Shown here: in pieces, positions 51,041-61,284 of the stretch
How the letters are laid out: every line of letters begins with the position of its first letter
Numbering within the stretch: position 1 is the first letter of the stretch
Source of the DNA: Siderastrea siderea
Taxonomy: Eukaryota; Cnidaria; Anthozoa; Scleractinia; Rhizangiidae
Length of the DNA: 64,000 bases
NCBI GenBank assembly: GCA_964030785.1
Contig: OZ034974.1
Span: 47,250,003 to 47,314,002 of the forward strand
Direction of reading: 5' to 3'
Made by a program: the position numbers and the translations under genes
The notes under the pieces: generated by a model
Databases searched by the model: none
What the model saw: only the letters and a program-made list of their open reading frames with translations
What the model was told of the DNA's origin: nothing

Positions 51041-51340
51041 CATCATTTAATTACTCGTGTGATTTGCAAAAGACCATTTCATTTACATTAGACCTGATGG
51101 CTACGTAAATGAGCTAATATATTCTGTAAATGAATTATGAAAATATAAAATAAATATATAATAACAACAAAAATAAATAAATAATAAAAAATAAATAAAA
51201 GTAAACAAAATAATGAATAAATTTACTAGGTAAACCTATTTTCACCATTTACAAAATATAGGCATCTGTGTATACGGAGGGAGTATGACAGTGGATCATT
51301 TTCTACTGTCATACTTCCACTATTGATTTATTTTTCCTAG
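51041..51340. other. Intron, A/T-rich
   Basis: It contains an AAATAA-type low-complexity run at about 51145-51215. Two copies of ACTGTCATACT in opposite orientation lie at 51283 and 51304. Confidence 0.5.
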
Positions 51341-51413
51341 GTAACATTTGGTCCAGGGTCTTCAATAAGTGATGAAGAGTTAGATGAAACAGTTGAGGAC
51401 CAGAATAAGGAAG
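51341..51413 (+). CDS. Exon E, 73 nt
   Basis: Acceptor TTTTTCCTAG and donor GAAG|GTACAC bound an exon coding VTFGPGSSISDEELDETVED and four more residues. It is strongly acidic, with SDEE and DETVED, possible casein-kinase-2 sites. Phase 0 in, phase 1 out. Confidence 0.68.
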
Positions 51414-52095
51414 GTACACAACTGAGGCTTTGTTTCATTTCAGTGCTCTTCCCCTCCCCCCCCCCCCCTTCGTTTCTTGATCACACAAGTTTCTTTTAAG
51501 ATATCCTGGTTAGCCTATAGAGCTCCACAAATTAATCCCTAAGTCGGGACTGATTTGCACCTACCTCTTCAAACCGTGCATGTTTAATATATAATGCAAC
51601 AACAGCATGCGCATGTTTAAATATTAAGGTTGTTTTGTTTATGCTTGTTTTGATAGCACCAATAAAGTTCGAACACTTCTGTCCAGGCTACATGAGAATG
51701 TTACAAACTTGGACCACTATGGCTTTTTTTCTGCAGAAGTTAGTGTGAAAAATCATATCAGGTGGTTTTCACTCATTCGGGTTGCTGAACCAACATGAAT
51801 AACTCAGACTAACCGATAGTCAGACCGGGGAATGACATTAACATGAACAGACTGCTTCAGATTAGTTTGGGGATTTTGTCTGTGATGTGGAAGAGTGATT
51901 AATTTGGATCTCTCCAAGTTGATGGATAATAAACAACCTAAAAACCTGTTTGATTTTTCAACATTTTATGCCAACCTGAGGCTTTACCAATCTGAGTCCA
52001 TACTGGTTTCACTTAATCTGTACTAGTCTGAGTTCATACATGCTATGAATAATCTACACGTGCAATTTTTAAATCGCAACCTCTTTTTTATTCAG
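51414..52095. other. Intron with C-tract
   Basis: A run of 14 C lies at about 51454-51468. Nothing else is recognised. Confidence 0.5.
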
Positions 52096-52224
52096 GTGAG
52101 ATGACAATTGGAAAAATAAAAGAAAAAGAAGAAGGAGCAAAAAAAGAAAAAGAAAAAGAATCAAGAGGAGCAAGAACCAGATGAACCAGATGCCAAAAAG
52201 GCACGACTGGATGGGACCACATGA
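52096..52224 (+). CDS. Last exon, frame probably shifted in A tract
   Basis: Acceptor TTTTTTATTCAG. In the frame set by exon E it codes GEMTIGKIKEKEEGAKKEKE and stops at 52184. A different frame reads EQEPDEPDAKKARLDGTT and stops at 52224, which looks much more like a real C-terminus (acidic, then a KKARL-like basic motif). A one-base indel in the purine-rich A tracts (for example the A7 at 52139) would join the two. I cannot tell mutation from assembly error. Confidence 0.5.
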
Positions 52225-53063
52225 TTTCAAACTAGGCTGATTTGTATTTTCATCTGTTTCATCGTCATTAAACTGAAACAAAGGAAACACAAATGAAGCT
52301 AACTTGAAATCATTTTGTCGTTTTGTCTGTTTCCTCAAGTACATCTCACTAATAATTTCAGTTCTCTATGGCATGCATTAGCCTGCGTAGCAGGCGTAAA
52401 CGGGAAAGGGGATGGGGAGCGAGAACGCGGGAGAAAAATGGGGTTCTGGGAGCTAGGGACGAGGGAACGCCTGCTACAAAGATCCCCATTTGTTCATCTC
52501 CGCCCACCGATTTTTAGGTAATCCAATTAAGTTAGCTGTCAATGCAACCACCAATCAGAAACAGGCGCGCGCTTTTCTGCATGACTGACTGCACGCAGGA
52601 ATTTAATCAAGCGTCTAAGAATAAAGTTAGGATGAGCATTTTTTCCAATCAAAGAACAATTTATAGTTGCCCTTATTTTCGAAATAAGAGACACGAAGCT
52701 TTTTTAAATAAAAAGATTTATTAAGATAAACCCCTCTTTGCTTCTGAAAATCAAATGCGTTCAATTTTCGCTTCTAGGAAAGGTAAGCTTACTTTAAAAC
52801 ACGCAAGCGAAGAACCGCGATACACTTTGAACGGCATTTATATTGACCGAAGTGCCCGTTTTAAATTTCAAAAGTTACGCGAAAGCCATAATATGAAGAA
52901 TCAGACAATAAAAAAAAAACATTTCAATACAAATTTACAATCAAAAATGTAAGTTACTTTACCATGGATTCCCTACAAAGTCAACAGCTTGAGTGATGTC
53001 TCATGCAACTGCAGATTTCTCTTTAAAACAACGGTCTGTTCTCAAAGAATAATTTCTTCGCTT

Positions 53064-53232
53064 TTAGTTCTCTGAGTTCCACTGTTTAAGGTGTCGAGCG
53101 TTTCTTAGTCTTAGGGCTTCTTCTTCCGATAACGGGATATTTACACTGCCTTGAAATTCACGCGTGAAACGGTGCAATCCTTTTTTGAAATCTTCTCGGA
53201 CAATGACAAAATCTCTTCTCTCTAGGACTGTA
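53064..53232 (-). pseudogene. Captured coding fragment, C-terminal-like
   Basis: A minus-strand frame from about 53232 to a TAA at 53064 codes REDFKKGLHRFTREFQGSVN and ends with RHLKQWNSEN. Open, charged and with a natural-looking end, it directly follows the helicase-like fragment but in another frame. It may be a second captured exon. Confidence 0.4.
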
Positions 53233-53343
53233 TCCCGTTGGCAAAACCGCTAAAACATCTCTTCCCTTTAGAAGAGCTCTAACTGCCGTTTCTCGCTCTG
53301 GTTTGAAGACTGCAATTTCGCTACCTGGCCCGGCCTGCTGCAA
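53158..53343 (-). pseudogene. RecQ-helicase-like gene fragment
   Basis: The minus strand codes FKPERETAVRALLKGRDVLA then VLPTGY, the Q-motif region and the start of the Walker A loop of RecQ-type ATP-dependent helicases (normally followed by GKS). Homology stops exactly after TGY. Only the first part of the helicase domain is present, so it cannot be an enzyme. It lies wholly inside the 9-bp-TSD element, so it was probably captured by the transposon. Confidence 0.7.
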
Positions 53344-53577
53344 CCAAGTTCAAATCTTCTAACTGCACGTCCTCGTCAAATTACGTCATCCCTGTGGGAC
53401 GTACTGTCAAAAATTAACCAATCAGAATTTTGCGGACGCTGGCGGCCGCAGAAATGAAAAAATGGGGGTCTTTGTAGCAGGCGTTCCTTCGTCCCTAGCC
53501 CCCAGTCCCCCTTCTCCCCCGTTCTTGCTCCCCTTCCCCCTCCCCGTTTACGCCTGCTACGCAGGCTAGGCATGCAT

Positions 53578-56517
53578 GGGATTATATGATTTCATTTTTA
53601 AATGGTCACCAAGCTAGCCTCGCGAATATGAAATCAGGGGAGGAGATTAGGAAGAAAGATTTTGTCCCTATTCCCTTGCACGATTTCCTCAAGCCTCTGT
53701 GTTCCCCAACATCCCCATCCAATATTACTCAGGTGCCTGCGATGCATAGTTGGACCAGGCGGGGGACATAAAATAAACTACAGAATAGAATAGAGAATTG
53801 AAATTTTAATGTCTCCAGATGTAAGCGAAAAAACGACAATTGGTGTGTTAAGTGTGTCTGGACTGGTTCCAGAAAAAGTTAAACAAAACAATATTTAATA
53901 ATGGAAATTATGGCAGCAAGAGTGAATGCTCCACTTAATTAATGTTGGGGAGATTAACGCAAAAGCAATTCATACCAAAATTCATAATTAGCATTTATTT
54001 ATGGAGCATTAAGTCCTATGAGGTACTCAAACATTTCAGTGCGACTGTATAATATTTTGTGACTTTTGTGTGGCAATTTAACAGCTAAATTTTGCTGGTC
54101 ATTTTGTAAGCTATCTATCTGTCATTACAAGAAGTAGCCCAATATATGGGCAGGCGGAATAATGCATAATGTTGCATGCTTAAATGTTTGATCTATGGTT
54201 ATATGATTGTTACAGTCGTGGTTTAAAAATAGAGAATTGAAGTTTTGATGTCTGCAGATGTAAGCGCGGAAAAATGATTGGTGTTCAGTGTGCCTAGACA
54301 GAATCCAGAATAAGGAGGGCTCAATTAAAGCAACGAAAATTCTTCGATAGTGTTCTGAATGTTGGCAACTGAAACATAAGGTATACATTTTGGGCCCTGG
54401 AGTTCATGCATGAGCCTTTTTGAAGACTTTTCTCGATAAAAACAGGAAGTCAATTACACGTGTAATTATGAATTTATTTCAGTGTTATGATCGTGCAATA
54501 GTCATCTGTCATTAAATTCAAACATCACATGCCAATTCATGCATCTAAAATCTAGGCTATTTAAAGAGAGAACAAAAACGCTAGAATCAGCACTGCGTTA
54601 ACTTTATCGAATCAACACATTTCGCATAAAAAGACAAACAAGAGAACCTTTTTCCCCTAGCGTTTACCTGGAGTATCCTCTTCCAACGAGTAGTCACGCA
54701 AAATATACAGGTAACGCAATTTTATAGAACGCGTGGATATTTACTACTATATTGCAAAATACTGAAAGTGCTAGGGAATTCTAAAGTTTAATAATTCTAG
54801 TAATTACGGTTTGGTATGAAATTTTTGCGGGTTACCATTATTTGGAAAAAAAAAGCCAGTTAGAATCCTCAAGCAATCAGCGGTTTCCCCAATTATGCGG
54901 ACCTTTGCGAAAGCAGCATTTCAACACAAGTCGGCGATGTTTCATCATCTAATTTGGTGATTTAACGGAAAGATTTCTTCGAGATTTAAGCCCTCAGTTC
55001 TCAATAATCTTCCTAAATACCAAAGTTGGATAGTTTATTGCCCGATTCTCGAGGAAATTCGGCTAGAAATCGATGTTTTAATCGCCTGTATCTAGCCGGA
55101 GACGTGGCCACGGTTTCGAGTTTTGGTTCGCTAACAAGCGACACACCAGAGGCCGTGCTCAATCTTCGAAGGCAATATCCACCTATTTACAGGATCTATC
55201 GTGGAATTGAGCCATCCCAGGAACTGGAAAATGGCTGAAGTTGGAAATAAGCCGGAGTTGCGAAGCAGGTGAGCTGTATTTATGGCAAAATCTGATCGAA
55301 ATGTGTCGATTAGCAAATGCGGGCAAATGTGCTGATACAAACGGTCATAACTTTTGAAATACTGAAATCGTACAGGGGTTTTTGGATATGTGTGCCGATA
55401 AAGGATTACACTTTTCCGCTATGTAGGCTAGAGCTGTCAACTAAGTCCCAGATTATAAAAATAAGCTTCCAAATCAAGGGCATTTTCAGCCTTCGTTCGG
55501 ATGGCGATTGGTACGGCTCATAAAACAATGATTTCACCTTTCAGGGGAAATAGAGAAGAAACGTGTTTCGTATTTAGAAAACTAGAAAGGCTTATGAGCA
55601 AAATGACGTAAAATTCATTGCTAGATGAAGTGAATTGAATATTTTACAACGCCACAAAAAAAGCCTAATTTTTAATTTTCGAAACGTTGAATCGGGCCCA
55701 GATGGGACAAAATGTTTAACAGCTCCCAGCGCGGCCAGAAAATCATTTTGAACCAAACCAAACCTGTTTTAGTTATAACCTCGGAAAAGTCTTTCAGTTG
55801 GCAGAGTTTCAGGCAAACTTATTTTTGATGCGAAATTGAGTGGGTAGTTTTTACGGAGACAGCTAGCCTCTTAATTAAAAGTGTGGACCTGTGGACTGTG
55901 GATGTGTGGGCAAGTGAGAAGTGTGTATCTGTGGACCTGTGACCTCGTGGGCATTTGGCCACCTGGCTTTGTGGAGAAACAACCTGTCTAACAGACTTCA
56001 CTGTAGTTTAGTTTTTGATTTTATCCGGGTCTGTAATTTATACATGTATTAAATAATTTAGGTAAATATACAGTTGCAATGATTTAATTCAGTATCATGC
56101 TACATAAATCTAATTAACCATCCTTTATTACAAAGGCTTTAGACTTTTCTACCTACAGTTACAATTTACAAGGTTTTCAAGTGGAAACCACACAGAGGTT
56201 ACGTTTAACAACACATAAATGGAGTGGCACTAGACCTCCAAAAGTAAAGTTTTATGCCTTAAATATCCCAAAAATAATACACTAAATAAGTAAAATATAT
56301 CATTTAGTAAAACAACCCTAATGTTGCACATTACATGATGAGCAACTGTTGCAGTCCACAATATTTTTCTTGTTAACATTTTTTTCAATTACTGATTTCT
56401 TTTGACTATATCAAAATGGTGTTAAGGAGCAAGGTAATAAGAAGACATTAACTAGGGGATAATTTATTGTCTTATTGTACCAGTACCATGGTAATTATAA
56501 AAGAACTCCATCAAGCT
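53578..56517. other. Unique DNA with one diverged duplication
   Basis: Segments at 53796-53878 and 54235-54318 are related (ATTGAA-TTTT-ATGTCT-CAGATGTAAGCG). A CTGTGGAC-rich patch lies at about 55885-55975. Short frames at 55026-55523 have no recognisable domain; no gene is supported. Confidence 0.5.
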
Positions 56518-56526
56518 GCAAAGTAA

Positions 56527-56624
56527 TAGCCTGCATAGGAAGTGTTTCCATAGGCTTTTCTGCATGTTTGAAAAATGCTTTCAACATGTAGAAAGGCCTA
56601 CGGAAACGCTTGCTACGCAGGCTA
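56527..56624. mobile_element. 98-bp MITE, same terminal family, 9-bp TSD
   Basis: The ends read TAGCCTGCATAGGAAG and, inverted, TAGCCTGCGTAGCAAG, matching the first bases of the 52.4-kb element. GCAAAGTAA flanks both sides (56518-56526 and 56625-56633). It is an almost complete hairpin with a short loop and has no coding capacity. Confidence 0.85.
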
Positions 56625-56633
56625 GCAAAGTAA

Positions 56634-57292
56634 TAAGAATGACACAAACCACTCATTCTCATGAACAACATCTGGTTTCTTCTTACAAGAATAGAAAATC
56701 CTTCAGCTAGAAGATATTTGCACAATATTTTCAGATGATACTCATTTGGTTTCAAACAAAACAATTTAAGGCCAAGCAGAATGAATAAAATGGAAATGAA
56801 ATTTACTATTCTTAGCATCAACCCTGTTTTTAAGCATTTGCCCCGGACAGCGTGACTAAAAACAAGCTTATTGGATTCCCTATCTCTGTAGCAGGCATAT
56901 TTGTAAACTATCGCGTGCGTGCAAACTCATGAGAAGAAAAAGGATTGGCTAACTAGTGATCACAAGTTACTCTTTAACAGGATTTAGTACTGTTATTCAC
57001 AAATTAACCGGACTCGAGAAAACGGCGGAAATCAAGCCTACTCTTGGACACGCACATTATAATAACACAGCATGCCTTAATCTACTCTGTAAATTATCTT
57101 AGAAAGAAAATATTTTGAATATCAAGAAACGAAACCTAGTAACAAACTTGCCCCTGCCATCTTCCCAAAGTTCCATTGTGTGGCATTGTCCATCGTTTAC
57201 ACTTTTGACCCGACAACGTTTTTTCAAACGGGAGTATACATAAATTTTATAGGACACAGACTTTGAAGTGGAGTGCGGGCTTTGCTGAGATT
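56634..57292. other. No supported gene
   Basis: I see nothing but AT-rich unique DNA up to the BEL element's target duplication. Confidence 0.5.
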
Positions 57293-57297
57293 AACTA

Positions 57298-57535
57298 TGT
57301 TCTAACAAATTCGATAATTTTTACTAAACTGCGATCCGGACGAAAACTAGAAAATTCACAAAACAACGTCTCTAAATCTTCGACTCTTCGACTCTTCTTC
57401 TTGAAAACTAGCACTAGTTCTATCGACGCTTGAATACTAATCAAGTTCTACCAAAGCGGAAAAACATACTAATTACGTTCATTGTTAAGCCGTCCCCGTG
57501 GGACGAAACTACTAAAATAATTGTTCGCCGGAACA
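57298..57535 (-). repeat. BEL 3' LTR
   Basis: 238 bp. On the minus strand it starts TGTTCCGGCGAACAATT and ends GTTAGAACA. It carries a CGACTCTTCGACTCTTC duplication. The polypurine tract precedes it. Confidence 0.95.
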
Positions 57536-57547
57536 TTCTCCCCCTCG
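57536..57547 (-). other. Polypurine tract
   Basis: On the minus strand GAGGGGGAGAA abuts the 3' LTR and would prime plus-strand DNA synthesis. Confidence 0.75.
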
Positions 57548-57580
57548 AACAGGAATGCTAGTTCTGTTCCTTTAAGTTCT

Positions 57581-58384
57581 TTAGAATTCCAACGGGCACA
57601 ACTTTGTGATAGGTCTCAGGTATTCCTTTCCTGCAGAATTGACGCGTACAACCCTAACATGTCCATCAGGGCCTTTGAATGCTTCTTAAATGCGCCCTAA
57701 AGGCCATTTGCCCCTTGGGTTACTTGGGTCGACGAGAAGTATGACATCCCCGGGTGCGACATTACGTTTCTGATCGACCCATTTGTTGCGGGTGTTCAGT
57801 GTCGACAGAAATTCTTTCATCCATCTTCTCCAACATTTGGAAATGAGATCTTGAACGAAACGCCATCGATTTCTTGGGTTGAACGCGATATCGTCTACGA
57901 CTCGCGGTGCGAGTTGTCCTCCCATTTGTCCATGAAGGAAGTGGTTAGGAGTTAAAACATGTTCGTCGTTTGGATCACTGCTGCAGTAGGTCAGTGGACG
58001 GGCATTTAGAATTCCTTCTACTTCGACAACTGCCGTCAGCAACTCTTCATCTGTAGTCTTGGACTCTCCCAGGATAGAACGTAAAGCTTTCTTTGCGGAC
58101 TTGATTAGAGATTCGAACAGCCCTCCATGATGGGATCCGCCCGGAGGGTTAAAACGCCACTGAATTCGGTCACTGGTAGCATTCTCTTTGATCTGAGCTT
58201 GATCCAAAGCTAAAACCAGGTCGCGTAGCTCTCTATCAGCTAAGGTGAAATTTGTACCGTTATCACTGATCACCACGTCCGGCTTACCACGCCTCGCTAC
58301 CATCCTGGAAAATGCGTTAAGGAAACTTGCAGTGTCCAAAGAGAAGGCGACTTCTAAATGAACCGCTCTGACTTGTGCTTGCAC
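57581..58384 (-). pseudogene. BEL integrase core and C-terminus
   Basis: Rve core of the pol polyprotein. ISDNGTNF holds the second catalytic Asp, and GGLFESLIKSAKKAL the Glu helix. The first Asp is in the upstream frame segment (GVDFAGPF). An in-frame TAA at 57686 interrupts the reading PLGRI; homologous sequence continues to a natural stop at 57581. The 5' side is joined by a frameshift near 58385. Confidence 0.88.
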
Positions 58385-58811
58385 ACGTGAACAGGCATAG
58401 ATATCGCTTTGCGGAAACTTTCCTCGTCATCTTGACAACAAAGGGGCCAGCGAAATCGACTCCACAACAAGCGAAACATCGCAGCGAAGATCCAAGTCTG
58501 ACTTCAGGAAGAGGTGCCATTATTTGTTCTCCTCTGCGCTTTCTTTGGAGTTTACAAACATTGCATTCCCGTTTCCATCGCTTGATTTCTTCTCTCCCAT
58601 TGATAATCCAGTACTTTTGTCGTAATTCAGCAAGGGTAGCGTTCACTCCGAGGCTATGGTGACCTTGAACATGGATGTGTGCAACAACTAGTTTCGAAAT
58701 ATGATGCTTTTTTGGTAAGACAACAGGGTGCTTAGCGTCGTAAGGCAAATTAGACATCTCTAGCCTTCCCCCTACACGTAAGATTCCGTCACTGTCTAGA
58801 AATGGTGACAA
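58317..58811 (-). pseudogene. BEL integrase zinc-binding domain
   Basis: HIHVQGHHSLGVNATLAELR and then CNVCKLQ give the H-H-C-C zinc-binding module that precedes the integrase core. It also includes GVDFAGPF with the first catalytic Asp. It is out of frame with the RT/RNase H part upstream and with the core downstream. Confidence 0.88.
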
Positions 58812-61248
58812 TCTCTACAGCTGGCTGCCTTTTAAGAGATTTCGCCCTTGTCTCAAAGTCGTCAACTCTTCCGAAAAGCGTTCTCTCAGTTTCTCGAAGC
58901 CAGTTCTTCTCCGCGTTCTTCATTTCTTCTAAATCCAGGACTTTCTCCAGAGAGCTGCTTTGCCCGACGTCGGTCTCCTGACTGTAAATTAACTCGCTTG
59001 CTTGCATTCTATGGAGTCGTGCTCTCTTGCAACGGGATATGAACCGCATGATCCATGCAGTGACTCTTAGTATTTTAAGCCAGGATGAAAATCTCTCGGC
59101 GTCTAACAAAGGAAACGATCTGTTGCTTTGGAACGTGAGGCTGATTTTTGCCAATTCTTGTTTGCCTTCTTCTGTACAATCTGTACGATCTGTACGATCC
59201 AAAGGCCAGGATTCCTCCCCCTCGTGAAGGAAGGAAGGTCCCTGAAACCAGCGACTCTCAGTAGACATATCTCTCAGGTCAAGACCTCTTGTCGCGTCAT
59301 CAGCAGGGTTTTTCTCACCAGGCACGTGCCGCCATTGTGCAGGGCTTGTTTTTCGCTGGATCTCGGCGACTCGATTAGAAACAAACGATTTTAGTCGTCT
59401 TGAATGACCCTGAACCCAGTAGATTACATCCATACTATCCGTCCACAGGGTGTGTTCACTTAATGGTATTTCCAACTTCTCAGAGACTGTTTCAGCTAAC
59501 CGCACCCCAAGTACTGCCGCCATTAATTCAAGGCGCGGGATGCTCACAGATTTTATGGGAGCTACTCTTGCCTTGGCTGTCACTAGGGCCACGGAAATTT
59601 TTCCACTCACGTACTTGTATCTGGCGTAGCTGACAGCAGCATAGGCTAATTTGGAAGCGTCGGTGAATGTGTGAAGTGATACTTGTTCCACTTTCTCATC
59701 AAGTCGATAGCAACGTTGAACTATCACGTTCGAAGCTTCAGCTAACTGCTCTGCCCATTGCTGAGTGGTGACTTTAAAATCGCTAGAAAACTCTTCATCC
59801 CATTCAAGGCCTCTTAACCAAGCTTCTTGTAACGCCATATTTGCAGTGATGACGTAAGGGGCCAGGAACTGAAGTGGATCAAACAGTGTGGCAATACGAC
59901 TCAAGAGTCCTCGTTTTGTGTAGAAGGACAGGTTAATTTCTTTAATCGAGAAGGTAAACACATCTTCACTTGCATTCCATTGCACCCCTAACGTCTTCAC
60001 ACTCGGCAACTCTGATTCTTCAAGCTTCACTCCGGTTGCTCGGTCCTTCTCTGGGATATCCTCTAACACTTTTGCTCGATTACTACACCACTTTTGGGCT
60101 CGGAAACCAGCGTCACTCAGGAGTTTCATCAGGTCATCTCGAACATGTATAGCATCTCCTTCTGAATCCTCCGAATCGAGAATATCATCCATGTACATGT
60201 TTAGAAGCATAACGAGAGCTGCTGCTGGATGTTTGTCTTGAAAGTCTTGGGCGTGACTGCGAACCACAAATTGAGCTAGGTAAGGGGATGCTTTGTCTCC
60301 GAAAACCAACCGAACTGCTTCATACACATCAACAGGCTTCGTTAGGTCAAGATCTCTCCATAGGAATCTGTGGTACCTGCGGTCTTTCTCTGCTAAAACA
60401 ACTTGAGAGAACATTTCCTTAATGTCTGCTACTAAAGCAACAGGCTTTTGTCTAAATCGGAGAAGAACTTCCAGGACATCTCGCTGTAACTTTGGTCCCG
60501 TAAGCATGGTGTTATTCAACGATGTTCCTTTACAACTAGCAGCAGAGTCAAATACGATGCGCACTTTTGTGGTCTCTCTGTCTTCACGAATAACGGGAAA
60601 GTGCGGAAGATACCAGCTCGGACCGTCATGTGCATCTTCGGGTTTTAGCTTTCGAACATACCCCTTGTCAATGTTCGCGTTCATTGCATCCTTGTAACGC
60701 TGCGCGACCTCTGGTTTCTTAAGCAAGCTCTTCTCGAGAGAGTAGAGGCGTTTCTCTGCATCTTCTTTGTTGTCGGGAATAGAGGGAGTTTCTTCTTTCC
60801 ACGGAATAGCAATCTCGTAACGACCTCCGACGTATCGTCTCGACTTTTCCACTTTTGACATGGCTAGGATTTCCTCCTGGCTCAACTGCTTGACTTCTGT
60901 GTTTCGAATTCCAAGAGAGTCAATTTCCCACATTTCTCGCGATTGTTCATCAAGACGTGTCTCAAGCATTGTGTCCGTTCGAAATGTTCTAGCGTAAGCT
61001 GTTCTCTTAGTAGAAGCGAGGGCGGGTAGACGTCCAACACAGGTCCATCCTAATGGCGTTCTTCTTGCTACTGGCATTCCAATTGGACCAGAATGTTCTT
61101 CTAGTGCTAGGGCAAGCTCAGGATGATCTGATCCGATCAGAAGGTCGATCGTTTTTCTTCCAGGTGCTTTAGGAAATGCGATGTTCTTGAGATGATCCCA
61201 CTTGACTTTGTGCTTATTCCAGTCTGGAATTGTCAAGCCCTGACACAT
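58789..61248 (-). CDS. BEL pol: protease tail, RT and RNase H
   Basis: An 819-codon frame. It begins with IGSDHPELAL and PLGWTCVGR, typical of BEL pol upstream of RT. The RT has YMDD near residue 352. RNase H starts with TFTDASKLAYAAVSY near 525 and continues through LWTDSMDVIYW, with catalytic Asp residues present. It is in the same frame as gag, separated only by one TAA at 61285, so the original was probably a single gag-pol. A frameshift near 58800 cuts it off from integrase. Confidence 0.93.
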   Translation of the reverse strand: MCQGLTIPDWNKHKVKWDHLKNIAFPKAPGRKTIDLLIGSDHPELALALEEHSGPIGMPVARRTPLGWTCVGRLPALASTKRTAYARTFRTDTMLETRLDEQSREMWEIDSLGIRNTEVKQLSQEEILAMSKVEKSRRYVGGRYEIAIPWKEETPSIPDNKEDAEKRLYSLEKSLLKKPEVAQRYKDAMNANIDKGYVRKLKPEDAHDGPSWYLPHFPVIREDRETTKVRIVFDSAASCKGTSLNNTMLTGPKLQRDVLEVLLRFRQKPVALVADIKEMFSQVVLAEKDRRYHRFLWRDLDLTKPVDVYEAVRLVFGDKASPYLAQFVVRSHAQDFQDKHPAAALVMLLNMYMDDILDSEDSEGDAIHVRDDLMKLLSDAGFRAQKWCSNRAKVLEDIPEKDRATGVKLEESELPSVKTLGVQWNASEDVFTFSIKEINLSFYTKRGLLSRIATLFDPLQFLAPYVITANMALQEAWLRGLEWDEEFSSDFKVTTQQWAEQLAEASNVIVQRCYRLDEKVEQVSLHTFTDASKLAYAAVSYARYKYVSGKISVALVTAKARVAPIKSVSIPRLELMAAVLGVRLAETVSEKLEIPLSEHTLWTDSMDVIYWVQGHSRRLKSFVSNRVAEIQRKTSPAQWRHVPGEKNPADDATRGLDLRDMSTESRWFQGPSFLHEGEESWPLDRTDRTDCTEEGKQELAKISLTFQSNRSFPLLDAERFSSWLKILRVTAWIMRFISRCKRARLHRMQASELIYSQETDVGQSSSLEKVLDLEEMKNAEKNWLRETERTLFGRVDDFETRAKSLKRQPAVEIVTISRQ

Positions 61249-61284
61249 TTCTTGTAACGTCCACGCTTCAACAGTTGACTGGGT

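Larger units (their letters stand above)
52379..53568. mobile_element. Non-autonomous Mutator-like element, 9-bp TSD
   Basis: Both ends read TAGCCTGCGTAGCAGGCGTA inward, continuing AACGGG. The 9-bp sequence GGCATGCAT flanks both sides (52370-52378 and 53569-53577), a clear target duplication. Nine bases is the Mutator/MULE habit. There is no transposase inside, but there is a fragment of a helicase gene on the minus strand. The inner terminal repeats are GC-rich (GGGAGAAAAATGGGG / CCCCCGTTC types) and about 150 bp long with divergence. Confidence 0.85.

Noticed and set aside
52542..52952. Two plus-strand frames (60 and 65 codons) inside the Mutator-like element
   Set aside because: Short, without domain or splice context, and on the strand opposite the recognisable captured fragment.
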